64,000 nt of DNA. Source: Lachnospiraceae bacterium (lineage in GTDB: Bacteria; Bacillota; Clostridia; Lachnospirales; Lachnospiraceae). Under the pieces are notes generated by a model that was not told where the DNA came from, did no database searches, and saw only the letters and a list, made by a program, of their open reading frames with translations. The stretch spans positions 1,708,501-1,772,500 of the forward strand of contig AP025573.1 in the NCBI GenBank assembly GCA_022845895.1, read 5' to 3'. How positions within the stretch are numbered: position 1 is the first letter of the stretch; every line of letters starts with the position of its first letter. The translations under genes were made by a program, and so were the position numbers. Positions 34,397-42,789 of the stretch are shown piece after piece.

Positions 34397-35698
34397 ATGA
34401 AGAAAAAATTAATCAGCATTCTGATTGTCCTGGCCATGTCTGCGGCGTTGTGCGCCGGCTGCGGCAACAACGGCTCAGAGGAAGAAAAGCAGGAATCGGG
34501 CGGTAAGACATTGGATGTATGGGTCGCGCCGTTGGATGATGACACGGTAAATAACTGGAAACCACTGCTCAAGGACTGGGAGGAAGAGAACGACTGTACC
34601 GTCAATATCAAGGTCGTCCCATGGGACAGCTACGAAGAGACTTATATGACAGCGCTCAATTCAGGGGAGGGGCCTGATGTGGGATATATGTACAACGAGA
34701 TGTTCCCTACATACATTAACGCCGGCGCGGTCGAGGATATGTCCGGTTACGTTACGGAGGATGATAAGGCGGAATACAAATATCTGGAAAATGGCTATAT
34801 GATGGAAGGGCAGTACGGCTGGCCGCTGGTGACAGGAGTTCCGTTCGTACTATATTACAATGAAGACATTCTGGCGGAGCTGGGGGAGAGTGCCCCGCAA
34901 ACATGGGAAGATTTCGTGAGGATCTGTAAGGCGGCGACGAAGGATACCGATGGTGACGGCGAGATTGACCAGTATGGATATGCGGCAGGCATGAGCACGA
35001 GCGAAGTAGGCGCCATGCAGGTGTTAAATGCATATTACTACAGCGCACTATGGCAGAACGGCGGCCAGATCTATAAGGATGACATGAAGTCTGTGGCATT
35101 TGCAGACGAGGCAGGCACGGAGGCTGTGACATGGTTAAAGGAACTGACACAGTATATGAATCCGGACTTTATGTCCCAGTCCTGGTCAGAGGCATTTGCC
35201 AATGTATTCGGACAAGGCAAGTCGGCATTCGGAGTATACCGCTCATCCCAGACCGATGAGACGGTGTTTGGCGAGACATATCCGGATTTGAAATGGGACT
35301 ATGTAACGTCCCTTAAGAACAAGGATTATGGCACCTTCGGGGCAACGGACTGCCTGACCTTGATGTCGGCGGCAGAAGATAAAGACCTTGCGATGGACTT
35401 CATCAAATATGTGACCGGCTCTGCATTCATGGCACAGTATCATGAGAAATGCCCGGGCGCCGCACTGACGGTCAGTGAGCCATATGCCGGAGATGAGAAG
35501 ATGGAGCGTATCTATACGGAGGATATCGACAAGTGGCACGGATTACAGGCGGGACCCTGCGGGGCTGATATTCTGACACAGCTCTCCGCGGACTTCCAGG
35601 GAATCATGACAGATGAGATGACGGTCGAGGAGGCTCTGAACGAAGCGGAAGACTATGCGAACAATCTGCTGGACGAATACTGGTCAGATAAAGAATAA
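34397..35698 (+). CDS. ABC transporter solute-binding lipoprotein (sugar type)
   Basis: A 433-residue family 1 binding protein. The signal peptide ends in the lipobox LCAGC, with the lipid-bearing Cys near residue 22. The mature part begins with a typical LDVWVAPLDDD strand, NSGEGPDVGYMYNE and GYAAGMSTSE. ATG 34397 follows AGGGAGAGAA. It is first of three transport genes and followed by a hairpin that should raise its level over the permeases. Sugars or sugar alcohols are typical ligands; the actual one is unknown. No ATPase gene is in the cluster. Confidence 0.93.
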   Translation: MKKKLISILIVLAMSAALCAGCGNNGSEEEKQESGGKTLDVWVAPLDDDTVNNWKPLLKDWEEENDCTVNIKVVPWDSYEETYMTALNSGEGPDVGYMYNEMFPTYINAGAVEDMSGYVTEDDKAEYKYLENGYMMEGQYGWPLVTGVPFVLYYNEDILAELGESAPQTWEDFVRICKAATKDTDGDGEIDQYGYAAGMSTSEVGAMQVLNAYYYSALWQNGGQIYKDDMKSVAFADEAGTEAVTWLKELTQYMNPDFMSQSWSEAFANVFGQGKSAFGVYRSSQTDETVFGETYPDLKWDYVTSLKNKDYGTFGATDCLTLMSAAEDKDLAMDFIKYVTGSAFMAQYHEKCPGAALTVSEPYAGDEKMERIYTEDIDKWHGLQAGPCGADILTQLSADFQGIMTDEMTVEEALNEAEDYANNLLDEYWSDKE

Positions 35699-35712
35699 GA
35701 ATGATATACATG

Positions 35713-35742
35713 AAATGTCCGCCGCTGGTGCGGACATTTTTT
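35713..35742 (+). terminator. Intercistronic hairpin with T run (partial terminator)
   Basis: AAATGTCCGC / GCGGACATTT with a 7-base loop and a TTT tail sits between the binding-protein stop and the first permease start. Such elements commonly let only part of the transcripts continue, so the binding protein is made in excess. It also shows that the permease starts at 35755 and not at 35701. Confidence 0.8.
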
Positions 35743-35754
35743 GAGAGGAACGGC

Positions 35755-36642
35755 ATGGAGAAAAAACAATCAGCAATAAAAAGCCTTGCGCCATATGCTT
35801 ACATCACCCCCATCACTGTTATTCTGGTGACGTTTGTACTTGGTTCGGTTATCATTTCTATCGTACTTGGATTTACAAAATATAATATCATGACAGAACC
35901 AGTATTTTCTGGTCTGGACAATTACAGACGGCTCATGTCGGACAGCAAATTTATGAAAGCATTAAAAAATACGCTGGACCTGATTGTCATCATCGTTCCT
36001 TTACAGACCGTGTCGGGCATTCTGGTATCCTCATTTCTGACTGCCAGCCGGAAAAAGGTTCTTGGAAAGCTGGCCAACTGCGCCGTGTTCATACCTGTTC
36101 TGTGCGCAGATGCGGTGGCGGGCGTCGTATGGAGAGAATTCCTGAATGGAAAGCTGCCGGCGGTGGAATGGTTCTTCGGCCTGTTCGGGGTGGATCCGTC
36201 CATGCTGCTTGGAGATTCCGGAAAGGCACTGGCAGTGGTCGGGCTCGTTGCAGTGTGGAAGTATATGGGATATTACGTCGTCATCTATTCTTCCGGCCTG
36301 CTGTCAATTCCTGACGTCTGCTATGAAGCTGCCAAAGTGGACGGAGCGGGGAGGCTGCGCTGTTTTTTCAGCATTACACTTCCGATGCTGAAGCCGACGA
36401 TCATCCTGGCCGTATTTCTGTCGTTGACCAATTCCCTGCGCTGCTTTGACCTCATTTTCAACCTGACCGGCGGAGGTCCGAACAATGCCACGACGACGCT
36501 TGTGCTGTATGCATATACCTCTTGCTTCGGCAGCAGCAAAGCGGGCTATGCCATGGCCATATCCAATATGCTGTTTACGGTGGTGCTCGTCATCGCGCTG
36601 ATGCAGAAAATGCTGATGCGAAGAGAAGTTTCAGAGATATAA
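35755..36642 (+). CDS. ABC sugar-type permease, MalF/UgpA-like
   Basis: A 295-residue inner-membrane permease with six helices. The EAA loop that contacts the ATPase reads YEAAKVDGAGRLRCFFSITLP (about residues 190-210). ATG 35755 follows GAGAGGAA and lies just after the intercistronic hairpin; the longer frame from 35701 would run through that hairpin. It pairs with the next gene. Confidence 0.93.
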   Translation: MEKKQSAIKSLAPYAYITPITVILVTFVLGSVIISIVLGFTKYNIMTEPVFSGLDNYRRLMSDSKFMKALKNTLDLIVIIVPLQTVSGILVSSFLTASRKKVLGKLANCAVFIPVLCADAVAGVVWREFLNGKLPAVEWFFGLFGVDPSMLLGDSGKALAVVGLVAVWKYMGYYVVIYSSGLLSIPDVCYEAAKVDGAGRLRCFFSITLPMLKPTIILAVFLSLTNSLRCFDLIFNLTGGGPNNATTTLVLYAYTSCFGSSKAGYAMAISNMLFTVVLVIALMQKMLMRREVSEI

Positions 36643-36652
36643 CGGAGGAGAT

Positions 36653-37471
36653 ATGAAAGCAGCAAAAGCTATTAAAAATGGAATGGATTCCATATTACTT
36701 ACAGGGATTATCGTGGTGAACATCGTTCCTTTCGTGTACATGTTCCTGATGTCTTTTAAGTCCACCATCAATGCCCATGACTTTGACTTTTCACCGGAGA
36801 AGCTGTCTTTACAGCAGTATGGAAAGATATTTGCAATGGAGCATTTCGGCCGCTATATCTTCAACAGCGTGTTCGTGGCGGCTGCCGGAGTGGTGCTGAC
36901 TGTGGCGGTATGCTCTCTGGCGGGCTATGCATTTGCCAAGATGAATTTCAGGGGAAATGACAGGCTGTTCCTCTTTCTCGTACTGACTATGATAGTGCCG
37001 TCAGAGGTCATTGTCGTCCCCCTGTTCCTGATAACAAAGAGTTTTGGATGGCTCAATACTTTCCGTGCTCTTATCCTGCCCCTCCCGACAGCCTTCGGCG
37101 TATTTATCATGAGACAGGCGATTCTAGATATACCGCAGGATCTGATACATGCGGCAAAGATTGACGGCTGCGGCAATATCGGGACGTTCTTCAAAGTCGT
37201 GCTCCCGATGGTAAAGTCCTCCGTACTGGCATTGTCTATCTTTACATTCGTCGGCGCGTGGAATAACTTTATCTGGCCTCTTGTGGCATGTACGAAGGAG
37301 GAGATGAAGACGCTGCCGCTGGCGCTCAGCCTGATGAAAACACAGTTCAATACGGACGTTGGGCTTACGATGGCGTGTGCGGTCGTAAACTTTCTGCCGC
37401 CGTTCCTCTTTTATATATGTATGCAGAGCAGGTTCAAGGAGGGCATCGCGCTGAGCGGCATAAAAGGATAA
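36653..37471 (+). CDS. ABC sugar-type permease, MalG/UgpE-like
   Basis: A 272-residue permease with six helices and the EAA-like loop HAAKIDGCGNIGTFFKVVLP (about residues 163-182). GGAGGAG precedes ATG 36653. It completes the transport channel. The shared ATPase must be encoded elsewhere, as is common for MsmK-type systems in Firmicutes (inference). Confidence 0.93.
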   Translation: MKAAKAIKNGMDSILLTGIIVVNIVPFVYMFLMSFKSTINAHDFDFSPEKLSLQQYGKIFAMEHFGRYIFNSVFVAAAGVVLTVAVCSLAGYAFAKMNFRGNDRLFLFLVLTMIVPSEVIVVPLFLITKSFGWLNTFRALILPLPTAFGVFIMRQAILDIPQDLIHAAKIDGCGNIGTFFKVVLPMVKSSVLALSIFTFVGAWNNFIWPLVACTKEEMKTLPLALSLMKTQFNTDVGLTMACAVVNFLPPFLFYICMQSRFKEGIALSGIKG

Positions 37472-37568
37472 TATGAAATACTTGCATCTAACGGAATTAT
37501 GTGTTAATATTATTTCGGTACATACGATATATAGTACAATATTGTACAGCCTATACAAAATATACAAA

Positions 37569-37604
37569 GACTCCGAAGGCGGAACATACCTTCGGGGTCT
37601 TTTT
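37569..37604 (+). terminator. Terminator of the ABC transporter operon
   Basis: GACTCCGAAGG (37569-37579) and CCTTCGGGGTC (37589-37599) form a stem with a T run at 37600-37604. Confidence 0.92.
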
Positions 37605-37742
37605 GTTTTGCCGCCGGCAGGAAATAACCGCGGAAATTGTGCGATAAAATAGTTAGTTATTTATTTAACAAATTGAAAAATGAAGAATAATCTTTATTAT
37701 TTCGTCATTATGACGAATTGAATGTCAATTTTATAACGATAG

Positions 37743-37814
37743 TTGCTATTTTCTACAAATTCATGTACAATGTTTTTAGGTGATGCAGGGGGGCGGTCGA
37801 CATCTGGTGTCGAC
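37743..37814 (+). promoter_or_regulatory. Promoter and leader hairpin of the AGCS symporter gene
   Basis: TTGCTA (37743-37748), a 17-bp spacer and TACAAT (37766-37771) form a promoter about 120 bases before the gene. The leader holds a perfect 7-bp hairpin GTCGACA-TCTGG-TGTCGAC (37796-37814) followed by a T-rich stretch. It could be a weak attenuator, but I recognise no known riboswitch. The rest of 37605-37742 is AT-rich with nothing further seen. Confidence 0.55.
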
Positions 37815-37891
37815 ACCTGTTTGTTTTTATCGTAGTACTATTTTTATCAGAAAGTGCATAGTAAATCAAAGGAAAGAGAAGGGGGAATAAC

Positions 37892-39277
37892 ATGTTTGAT
37901 GCAATTAATTCTTTCGTAACAACCATCAATGGGTGGGTATGGGGCTGGTTCATGATTATCCTGCTGTTCGGTACCCACGTGTTTATGACAATCCGTACAG
38001 GATTTATCCAGCGAAAGACACTCTCAAAGGGTATTAAGCTGTCTGTAACAAAAGACCCGGAAGCAGAAGGTGAAGTATCGCAGTTCGGAGCTCTTACGAC
38101 CGCACTGGCGGCTACCATCGGTACCGGTAATATCATCGGTGTAGGTACAGCCATTGCAATCGGGGGACCGGGAGCAGTATTGTGGTGCTGGCTTATCGGT
38201 GTATTCGGAATCGCGACGAAGTATTCCGAGTCATTGATTGCTGTAAAGTACAGAGTCAAGACGGAGGACGGCCGTATGCAGGGTGGTGCCATGTATGCTC
38301 TGGAACGGGGACTTAACATGAAGTGGCTCGGTGTAACATTTGCGGTGCTTGCAGGATTCGCTTCCTTCGGTATCGGCTGTGCGACACAGGTCAACGCAAT
38401 CGCAACCGTATGTAACGAGAACCTTGGCCTTCCAAAGTGGCCAATCGGTATCGTTGTCGCAGTCCTTACCGGAATCGTTATCTTCGGTGGTATCAAATCT
38501 ATCGCCAGAGTATGTGAGAAGCTGGTTCCTTTCATGGCTATCTTCTATGTAATCGGATGTATTATTATCTTAGGTATGAACTATGACTACATCATCCCGG
38601 CACTTGCAACTATCGGCAGGCTTGCCTTTACACCGGGTTCCGCAGCAGGCGGCCTTGTGGGCGGCGGTCTCATGATTGCCATGAAGATGGGTGCTGCCAG
38701 AGGATTGTTCTCTAACGAGTCTGGTATGGGTTCTGCTCCTATCGCAGCTGCAGCAGCTCAGACAAGAAACCCGGTTCGTCAGGCGCTCGTATCTTCCACA
38801 GGTACATTCTGGGATACCGTAGTTGTTTGTGCTATGACAGGTCTTGTACTTGTTACGACTATCATGAAGAACCCTTCCATCAATGCAGACCAGATTGAAA
38901 ACGGCGGTGTTCTTACATCCATGGCATTTGGCCAGATTCCATATCTTGGACCAATTATTCTGACACTTGGCATTATCTCATTTGCCTACTCTACGATTCT
39001 TGGATGGGCTTATTACGGAGAGCGTTGTGTGGAATATTTTGCAGGCAGCAAGGTAATGTTCGTATATCGTATCCTTTATCTCCTGGTTGCAGCGATTGCT
39101 CCTATCGTAGCGCTTGACCTCGTATGGCTGATTGCCGATACGCTGAATGCGCTTATGGCAATACCAAACTTGATTGCGGTGCTGTTATTGTCGAATGTAA
39201 TCGTAAAAGAGACGAAGAAGTACATAAACGACCTCGATGCAAAAGACGATACGCCGGTTCCGGTTATCAAGGACTAA
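37892..39277 (+). CDS. Sodium:alanine/glycine symporter (AGCS family)
   Basis: A 461-residue symporter with about 11 helices. The family signatures TTALAATIGTGNIIGVGTAIAIGGPGA-type stretch (about residues 68-90) and SNESGMGSAPIAAAAAQ (about 272-290) are clear. It imports alanine or glycine with Na+. AGAAGGGGGA precedes ATG 37892. Codon use is unusually even and conservative (many aac, atc, ggt), suggesting high expression. It is a single gene with its own promoter. Confidence 0.95.
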   Translation: MFDAINSFVTTINGWVWGWFMIILLFGTHVFMTIRTGFIQRKTLSKGIKLSVTKDPEAEGEVSQFGALTTALAATIGTGNIIGVGTAIAIGGPGAVLWCWLIGVFGIATKYSESLIAVKYRVKTEDGRMQGGAMYALERGLNMKWLGVTFAVLAGFASFGIGCATQVNAIATVCNENLGLPKWPIGIVVAVLTGIVIFGGIKSIARVCEKLVPFMAIFYVIGCIIILGMNYDYIIPALATIGRLAFTPGSAAGGLVGGGLMIAMKMGAARGLFSNESGMGSAPIAAAAAQTRNPVRQALVSSTGTFWDTVVVCAMTGLVLVTTIMKNPSINADQIENGGVLTSMAFGQIPYLGPIILTLGIISFAYSTILGWAYYGERCVEYFAGSKVMFVYRILYLLVAAIAPIVALDLVWLIADTLNALMAIPNLIAVLLLSNVIVKETKKYINDLDAKDDTPVPVIKD

Positions 39278-39296
39278 AAATATTTTTAAATTTGAC

Positions 39297-39325
39297 TTGA
39301 CAAATGCACTTTGGTGAATTAAAGT
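39297..39325 (+). promoter_or_regulatory. Promoter of the T-box leader
   Basis: TTGACA (39297-39302), a 17-bp spacer and TAAAGT (39320-39325), placing the RNA start just before the T-box stem I region. Confidence 0.6.
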
Positions 39326-39334
39326 ATATGGTGT

Positions 39335-39612
39335 AAATAAGAAAAACCGTTGAGAAAGAAGAGTAGATTATCTTGCGACATCCAAGAGAGCGGCAGGTGG
39401 TGTGATTGCCGTATGAAGGAGATAGTTGAATGGACTTTCGAGGGCAGCCTGAAATCGTGCGAGAGTATGGCTTGTCGGGAACCGAACCCGTTATCAATCA
39501 GGAGTGTATGTTAGTACATGAGAAAAGTGGACGATTCGTCAATTTGAGTGGTACCGCGATAATAAGAGTTAATTATTACCGCCTCAAACCTAAAGGTTTG
39601 GGGCGGTTTTTT
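39335..39612 (+). promoter_or_regulatory. Tryptophan T-box riboswitch
   Basis: The leader carries the T-box core TGGTACCGCG at 39549-39558, preceded by AATTTGAG, and ends in a strong terminator: ACCGCCTCAAACC (39578-39590), loop TAAA, GGTTTGGGGCGGT (39595-39607) and a T run. The 3' side of stem I holds GAA-TGG-ACT at 39428-39436; TGG (39431-39433) sits where the specifier codon belongs and calls for tRNA-Trp. Uncharged tRNA-Trp would allow read-through into the trpXYZ-like ABC transporter genes. Confidence 0.9.
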
Positions 39613-39623
39613 GCGCGTGGTAG

Positions 39624-39787
39624 AGATTGCGGGCATTTTCAGAAAAACCAGATATTGCGCTAGCGCAAATAGATGGTTAGTTCTGAAAATATCAGCGGGG
39701 CACCCGCGACCGAGAGACCAGGGGTCACGAGGTGCCCGCAATCTAAGGCTGAAAACATTTTCAGAAAACCAAGATATTGCGCAGACT
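39624..39787. repeat. Nested inverted and direct repeats between T-box and trpX
   Basis: AGATTGCGGGCA (39624-39635) is perfectly inverted at 39733-39744. Inside lies a hairpin with arms ATTTTCAGAA (39635-39644) and TTCTGAAAAT (39681-39690) around the 14-bp palindrome at 39655-39668, and a second hairpin GGGCACC/GGTGCCC (39698-39704 and 39731-39737). About 100 bases on, the stretch CATTTTCAGAAAACC...GATATTGCGC is repeated directly (39755-39782). No coding frame explains it. It may be a decayed MITE-like insertion or a second regulatory RNA. Confidence 0.6.
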
Positions 39788-39871
39788 CAGCCATCTATCG
39801 CCTGCCCGCTCTGCTATGATTTTCTCTCCTAACAGCAAAAGGATTCTATGAAAAGAAAAGGAGAAAGAACA

Positions 39872-40888
39872 ATGAAAAAGAAAGTAACAGCAGGATTATT
39901 AACAGCAGCAATGACAGCAGTATTACTATCCGGATGCGGAGATTCATCCCAATCTTCCGGAGGCTCGGATAAGGAGAGCTACACTATCGGTATCGAGCAG
40001 TTTGCAGAGCACGGGTCTCTGGACAACTGCAGAGAAGGATTTTTAAAAGGACTTGAAGAAGAGGGCATCAAAGAGGGCGATAACCTGACGGTCGAGTATA
40101 AGAACGCGGCGGCAGATATGGGAACGGCAGGACAGATATCCGACGGCTTCGTATCTGACAAGGTAGACATGATCTGCGCGATAGCGACGCCGACGGCTCA
40201 GAGCGCGTACAATGCGGCGATGGACAGCAAGATTCCGGTCATCTATACGGCGGTGACTGATCCGGTGGCGGCAGAACTTGCAGACGAGGAAGGGACTCCG
40301 GTAGGCGAGGTGACAGGAACGTCCGACAAGCTTCCTGTAGAAGAGCAGCTGAAGATGATCCGGGAAATGCTTCCGGATGCGAAGAAGATAGGTATCATGT
40401 ATACGACAAGCGAGGCGAATTCCGTATCCGCTATAGCAGAGTACAAAGAGCTGGTGGGCAAATATGATTTTGAACTTGTGGAAAAGGGTATCACGGCGAC
40501 TGCAGACGTATCCCTTGCGGCGGATGACCTTTTAAGCCAGGTCGACTGCATTACGAACCTTACGGACAATACTGTCGTAGCATCGCTGCCGACGATACTC
40601 GAAAAGGCGAACGATAAGAAGATTCCGGTGTTCGGCAGCGAGATCGAGCAGGTAAAGATAGGATGCCTTGCGGCAGAGGGAATCGACTATATCGCACTCG
40701 GCAGGCAGACCGGAAAGATGGCGGCCAAGGTTCTTAAAGGGGAAGAGAAGGCTTCGGAGATGAAGTTTGAACTGATTACGGAACCAGGATTCTATGTAAA
40801 TACAAAAGTGGCGGAGAACCTTGGAATCTCCGTGCCGGAGACGCTTTTGGCAGACGCGGTTGAGAGTTTTGATGAGATAACAGAGTAG
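39872..40888 (+). CDS. trpX: Tryptophan-type ABC transporter substrate-binding lipoprotein (TrpX-like)
   Basis: A 338-residue PF04392-type binding protein. The signal peptide ends in LLSGC with Cys23 or nearby as lipid anchor. Mature segments include GIEQFAEHGSLDNCREGF, YTAVTDPVAAELA and GITATADVSLAADDLL. ATG 39872 has AAGGAG eight bases upstream; an in-frame ATG at 39848 is weaker. The upstream Trp T-box and the following permease and ATPase identify it as part of a trpXYZ-type tryptophan uptake system. The family call is firm; the ligand comes from the T-box. Confidence 0.9.
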   Translation: MKKKVTAGLLTAAMTAVLLSGCGDSSQSSGGSDKESYTIGIEQFAEHGSLDNCREGFLKGLEEEGIKEGDNLTVEYKNAAADMGTAGQISDGFVSDKVDMICAIATPTAQSAYNAAMDSKIPVIYTAVTDPVAAELADEEGTPVGEVTGTSDKLPVEEQLKMIREMLPDAKKIGIMYTTSEANSVSAIAEYKELVGKYDFELVEKGITATADVSLAADDLLSQVDCITNLTDNTVVASLPTILEKANDKKIPVFGSEIEQVKIGCLAAEGIDYIALGRQTGKMAAKVLKGEEKASEMKFELITEPGFYVNTKVAENLGISVPETLLADAVESFDEITE

Positions 40889-40921
40889 AAGAAGTATATT
40901 TCGCATGCGGGAGGCATTTTC

Positions 40922-41803
40922 ATGAACTTGATTGTAACCATTATTGAACAGGGGCTCATATATGGGATATTGGCTTTGGGGGTCTATATCACATACAAGA
41001 TACTTGATTTTCCAGATCTTACGGTCGACGGAAGTTTCCCGCTCGGGGCAGCAATTACTGCTGCCCTTGTCACACAGGGCGTGAATCCGTACCTGGCTCT
41101 GGTTGCGGCATTTGCGGCAGGAGTGCTGGCAGGCATATGCACAGGTCTTATCCATGTGAAGTGCAAGGTGAGGGATCTGCTGTCCGGAATTATCATGATG
41201 ACAGCGCTCTGGACAGTAAACCTCTATATCGCGGGGACGTCGAATGTTCCGCTCTTTTCCCAGAAGACGATATTCAAGAACGATATGATAGACGGCATCG
41301 TACCGGAGGTCCTCAGACCGTATGCGACATTGATAGTTATCCTCATATTAACCGTGATAAGCAAGGTGCTCCTCGATCTGTACCTGAAGACAAAGTCAGG
41401 GTATCTTCTGCGTGCAGTGGGGGACAACGATACGCTTGTCACCTCGCTTGCCAAGGATCAGGGGAATGTGAAGATTCTTGGCCTTGCCATAGCGAACGGG
41501 CTCGTATCCCTGGCAGGATGTGTCTTCGCCCAGGAGGAGAGGGTATTTGAAATTTCCATGGGGACAGGGGCGATTGTCATCGGCCTTGCAAGCGTTATCA
41601 TCGGCACAAGCATTTTCAAGAAGATGACAGTCTTAAAGGCGACGACTTCTGTATTGATAGGTTCTGTCATATACAAGGCATGTGTCGCGGTCGCCCTTAA
41701 GAACTTTGAACCTCAGGCGATGAAGCTGATTACGGCGGTTCTGTTCCTTATCATACTCATCGTCAGCATGGAGAGAAAGAAGAAGGTGAACAAAAATGCT
41801 TGA
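40922..41803 (+). CDS. trpY: ABC transporter permease (TrpY-like)
   Basis: A 293-residue permease of the branched-chain-type fold with about eight helices (MNLIVTIIEQGLIYGILALGVYI at the start). GFPDLTVDGSF-like DFPDLTVDGSFPLG is typical of this permease group. AUG 40922 follows GGGAGGC. It overlaps the ATPase gene by eight bases, indicating coupled synthesis. Confidence 0.9.
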   Translation: MNLIVTIIEQGLIYGILALGVYITYKILDFPDLTVDGSFPLGAAITAALVTQGVNPYLALVAAFAAGVLAGICTGLIHVKCKVRDLLSGIIMMTALWTVNLYIAGTSNVPLFSQKTIFKNDMIDGIVPEVLRPYATLIVILILTVISKVLLDLYLKTKSGYLLRAVGDNDTLVTSLAKDQGNVKILGLAIANGLVSLAGCVFAQEERVFEISMGTGAIVIGLASVIIGTSIFKKMTVLKATTSVLIGSVIYKACVAVALKNFEPQAMKLITAVLFLIILIVSMERKKKVNKNA

Positions 41804-42569
41804 ACTCAGGGGAATCGAGAAATATTACAATCCGGGCACGATAAATGAAATGTGCCTCTTCCACAATTTCAACCTCAAGATAGAGCAGGGCGAGTTCCTG
41901 TCCGTCGTAGGGAGCAACGGTTCTGGAAAGACGTCTATGCTGAATATCATATGCGGCAGCATACCATTGGAAGCCGGACGCATATTTATCAATGAAAAGG
42001 ATATTACGAAGGAAAAGGAATACCGCAGAAATGAGCGGATTGGCAGAGTGTACCAGAATCCTGCCATGGGGACGTGTCCATCCATGACGATTCTGGAGAA
42101 CATGTCTCTTGCAGACAATAAAGGGCGGCTCTACGGCCTTGGAAGAGGGACGAATAAGGCGAGGGTGGGATATTACAGGGAGCAGCTGAGCCAGCTCGGA
42201 CTTGGCCTGGAGGATAAGCTGGATATTAAGGTAGGGTCGCTTTCAGGCGGCCAGCGGCAGGCGATGGCCCTGCTCATGTCTACGATGACGCCAATCGAGT
42301 TCCTGATTCTGGATGAGCATACGGCGGCCCTCGATCCGAAGACTGCAGAGCTCATCATGGAGCTGACGGATAAGATTGTCAGGGCAAAGCAGCTGACGAC
42401 CATCATGGTCACCCACAACCTCCGGTACGCCGTGGACTATGGAAACCGTCTTCTTATGATGCATCAGGGAGAAGTGATACTGGATAAGAAAGAGGAAGAA
42501 AAAGACAGCATTACAGTGGATGATATTCTGAAACTGTTCAATGAGATAAGCATAGAATGCGGCAACTGA
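41796..42569 (+). CDS. trpZ: ABC transporter ATPase (TrpZ-like)
   Basis: A 257-residue ATPase. Walker A GSNGSGKTS (about residues 39-47), Q-loop in RVYQNPAMG, signature LSGGQRQ, Walker B FLILDEHTAALDP and the switch His in MVTHNL are all present. The D-loop and signature are intact, so it should be active. It energises the trpX/trpY-type transporter. Confidence 0.92.
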   Translation: MLELRGIEKYYNPGTINEMCLFHNFNLKIEQGEFLSVVGSNGSGKTSMLNIICGSIPLEAGRIFINEKDITKEKEYRRNERIGRVYQNPAMGTCPSMTILENMSLADNKGRLYGLGRGTNKARVGYYREQLSQLGLGLEDKLDIKVGSLSGGQRQAMALLMSTMTPIEFLILDEHTAALDPKTAELIMELTDKIVRAKQLTTIMVTHNLRYAVDYGNRLLMMHQGEVILDKKEEEKDSITVDDILKLFNEISIECGN

Positions 42570-42619
42570 TGGCCGCATTCTATACTGCGTTACAGGGTAA
42601 ATAATAATATACAATTTGC

Positions 42620-42644
42620 AGAGCCGCTGCAGGCTCTATTTTTG
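42620..42644 (+). terminator. Terminator of the trpXYZ operon
   Basis: AGAGCC-GCTGCA-GGCTCT followed by ATTTTTG (42620-42644). A second, T-poor hairpin AGAATGCGGC/GCCGCATTCT (42554-42563 and 42572-42581) overlaps the end of the ATPase gene and may stabilise the RNA end. Confidence 0.8.
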
Positions 42645-42668
42645 TGAATTATTTTTCGGGTGCTGTCA

Positions 42669-42759
42669 TTGACGCTATACACCGGGAATGGTAAGATGAA
42701 TAAGTGAGTAAAAGCACATGATATTGTGATGGAGCTGGACATCTATACTAAATATAGAT
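42669..42759 (+). promoter_or_regulatory. Promoter of nrdDG-dut with leader palindrome
   Basis: TTGACG (42669-42674), a 17-bp spacer and TAAGAT (42692-42697) form a promoter. The leader holds ATCTATA-CTAAA-TATAGAT (42741-42759), a possible operator. It does not match the usual NrdR box pattern well, so the regulator is open. Confidence 0.6.
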
Positions 42760-42789
42760 TGACATCGGTGAGAAGGAAGGTATGCTTGA

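Noticed and set aside
39430-39663. 77-residue open frame inside the T-box leader
   Set aside because: It spans the T-box core and terminator, which explain the sequence; no ribosome site.
42741-42759. NrdR box before nrdD
   Set aside because: The palindrome does not fit the NrdR consensus (ACA-type ends and central TATAT spacing) and only one copy is present, so it is listed as an unassigned palindrome.
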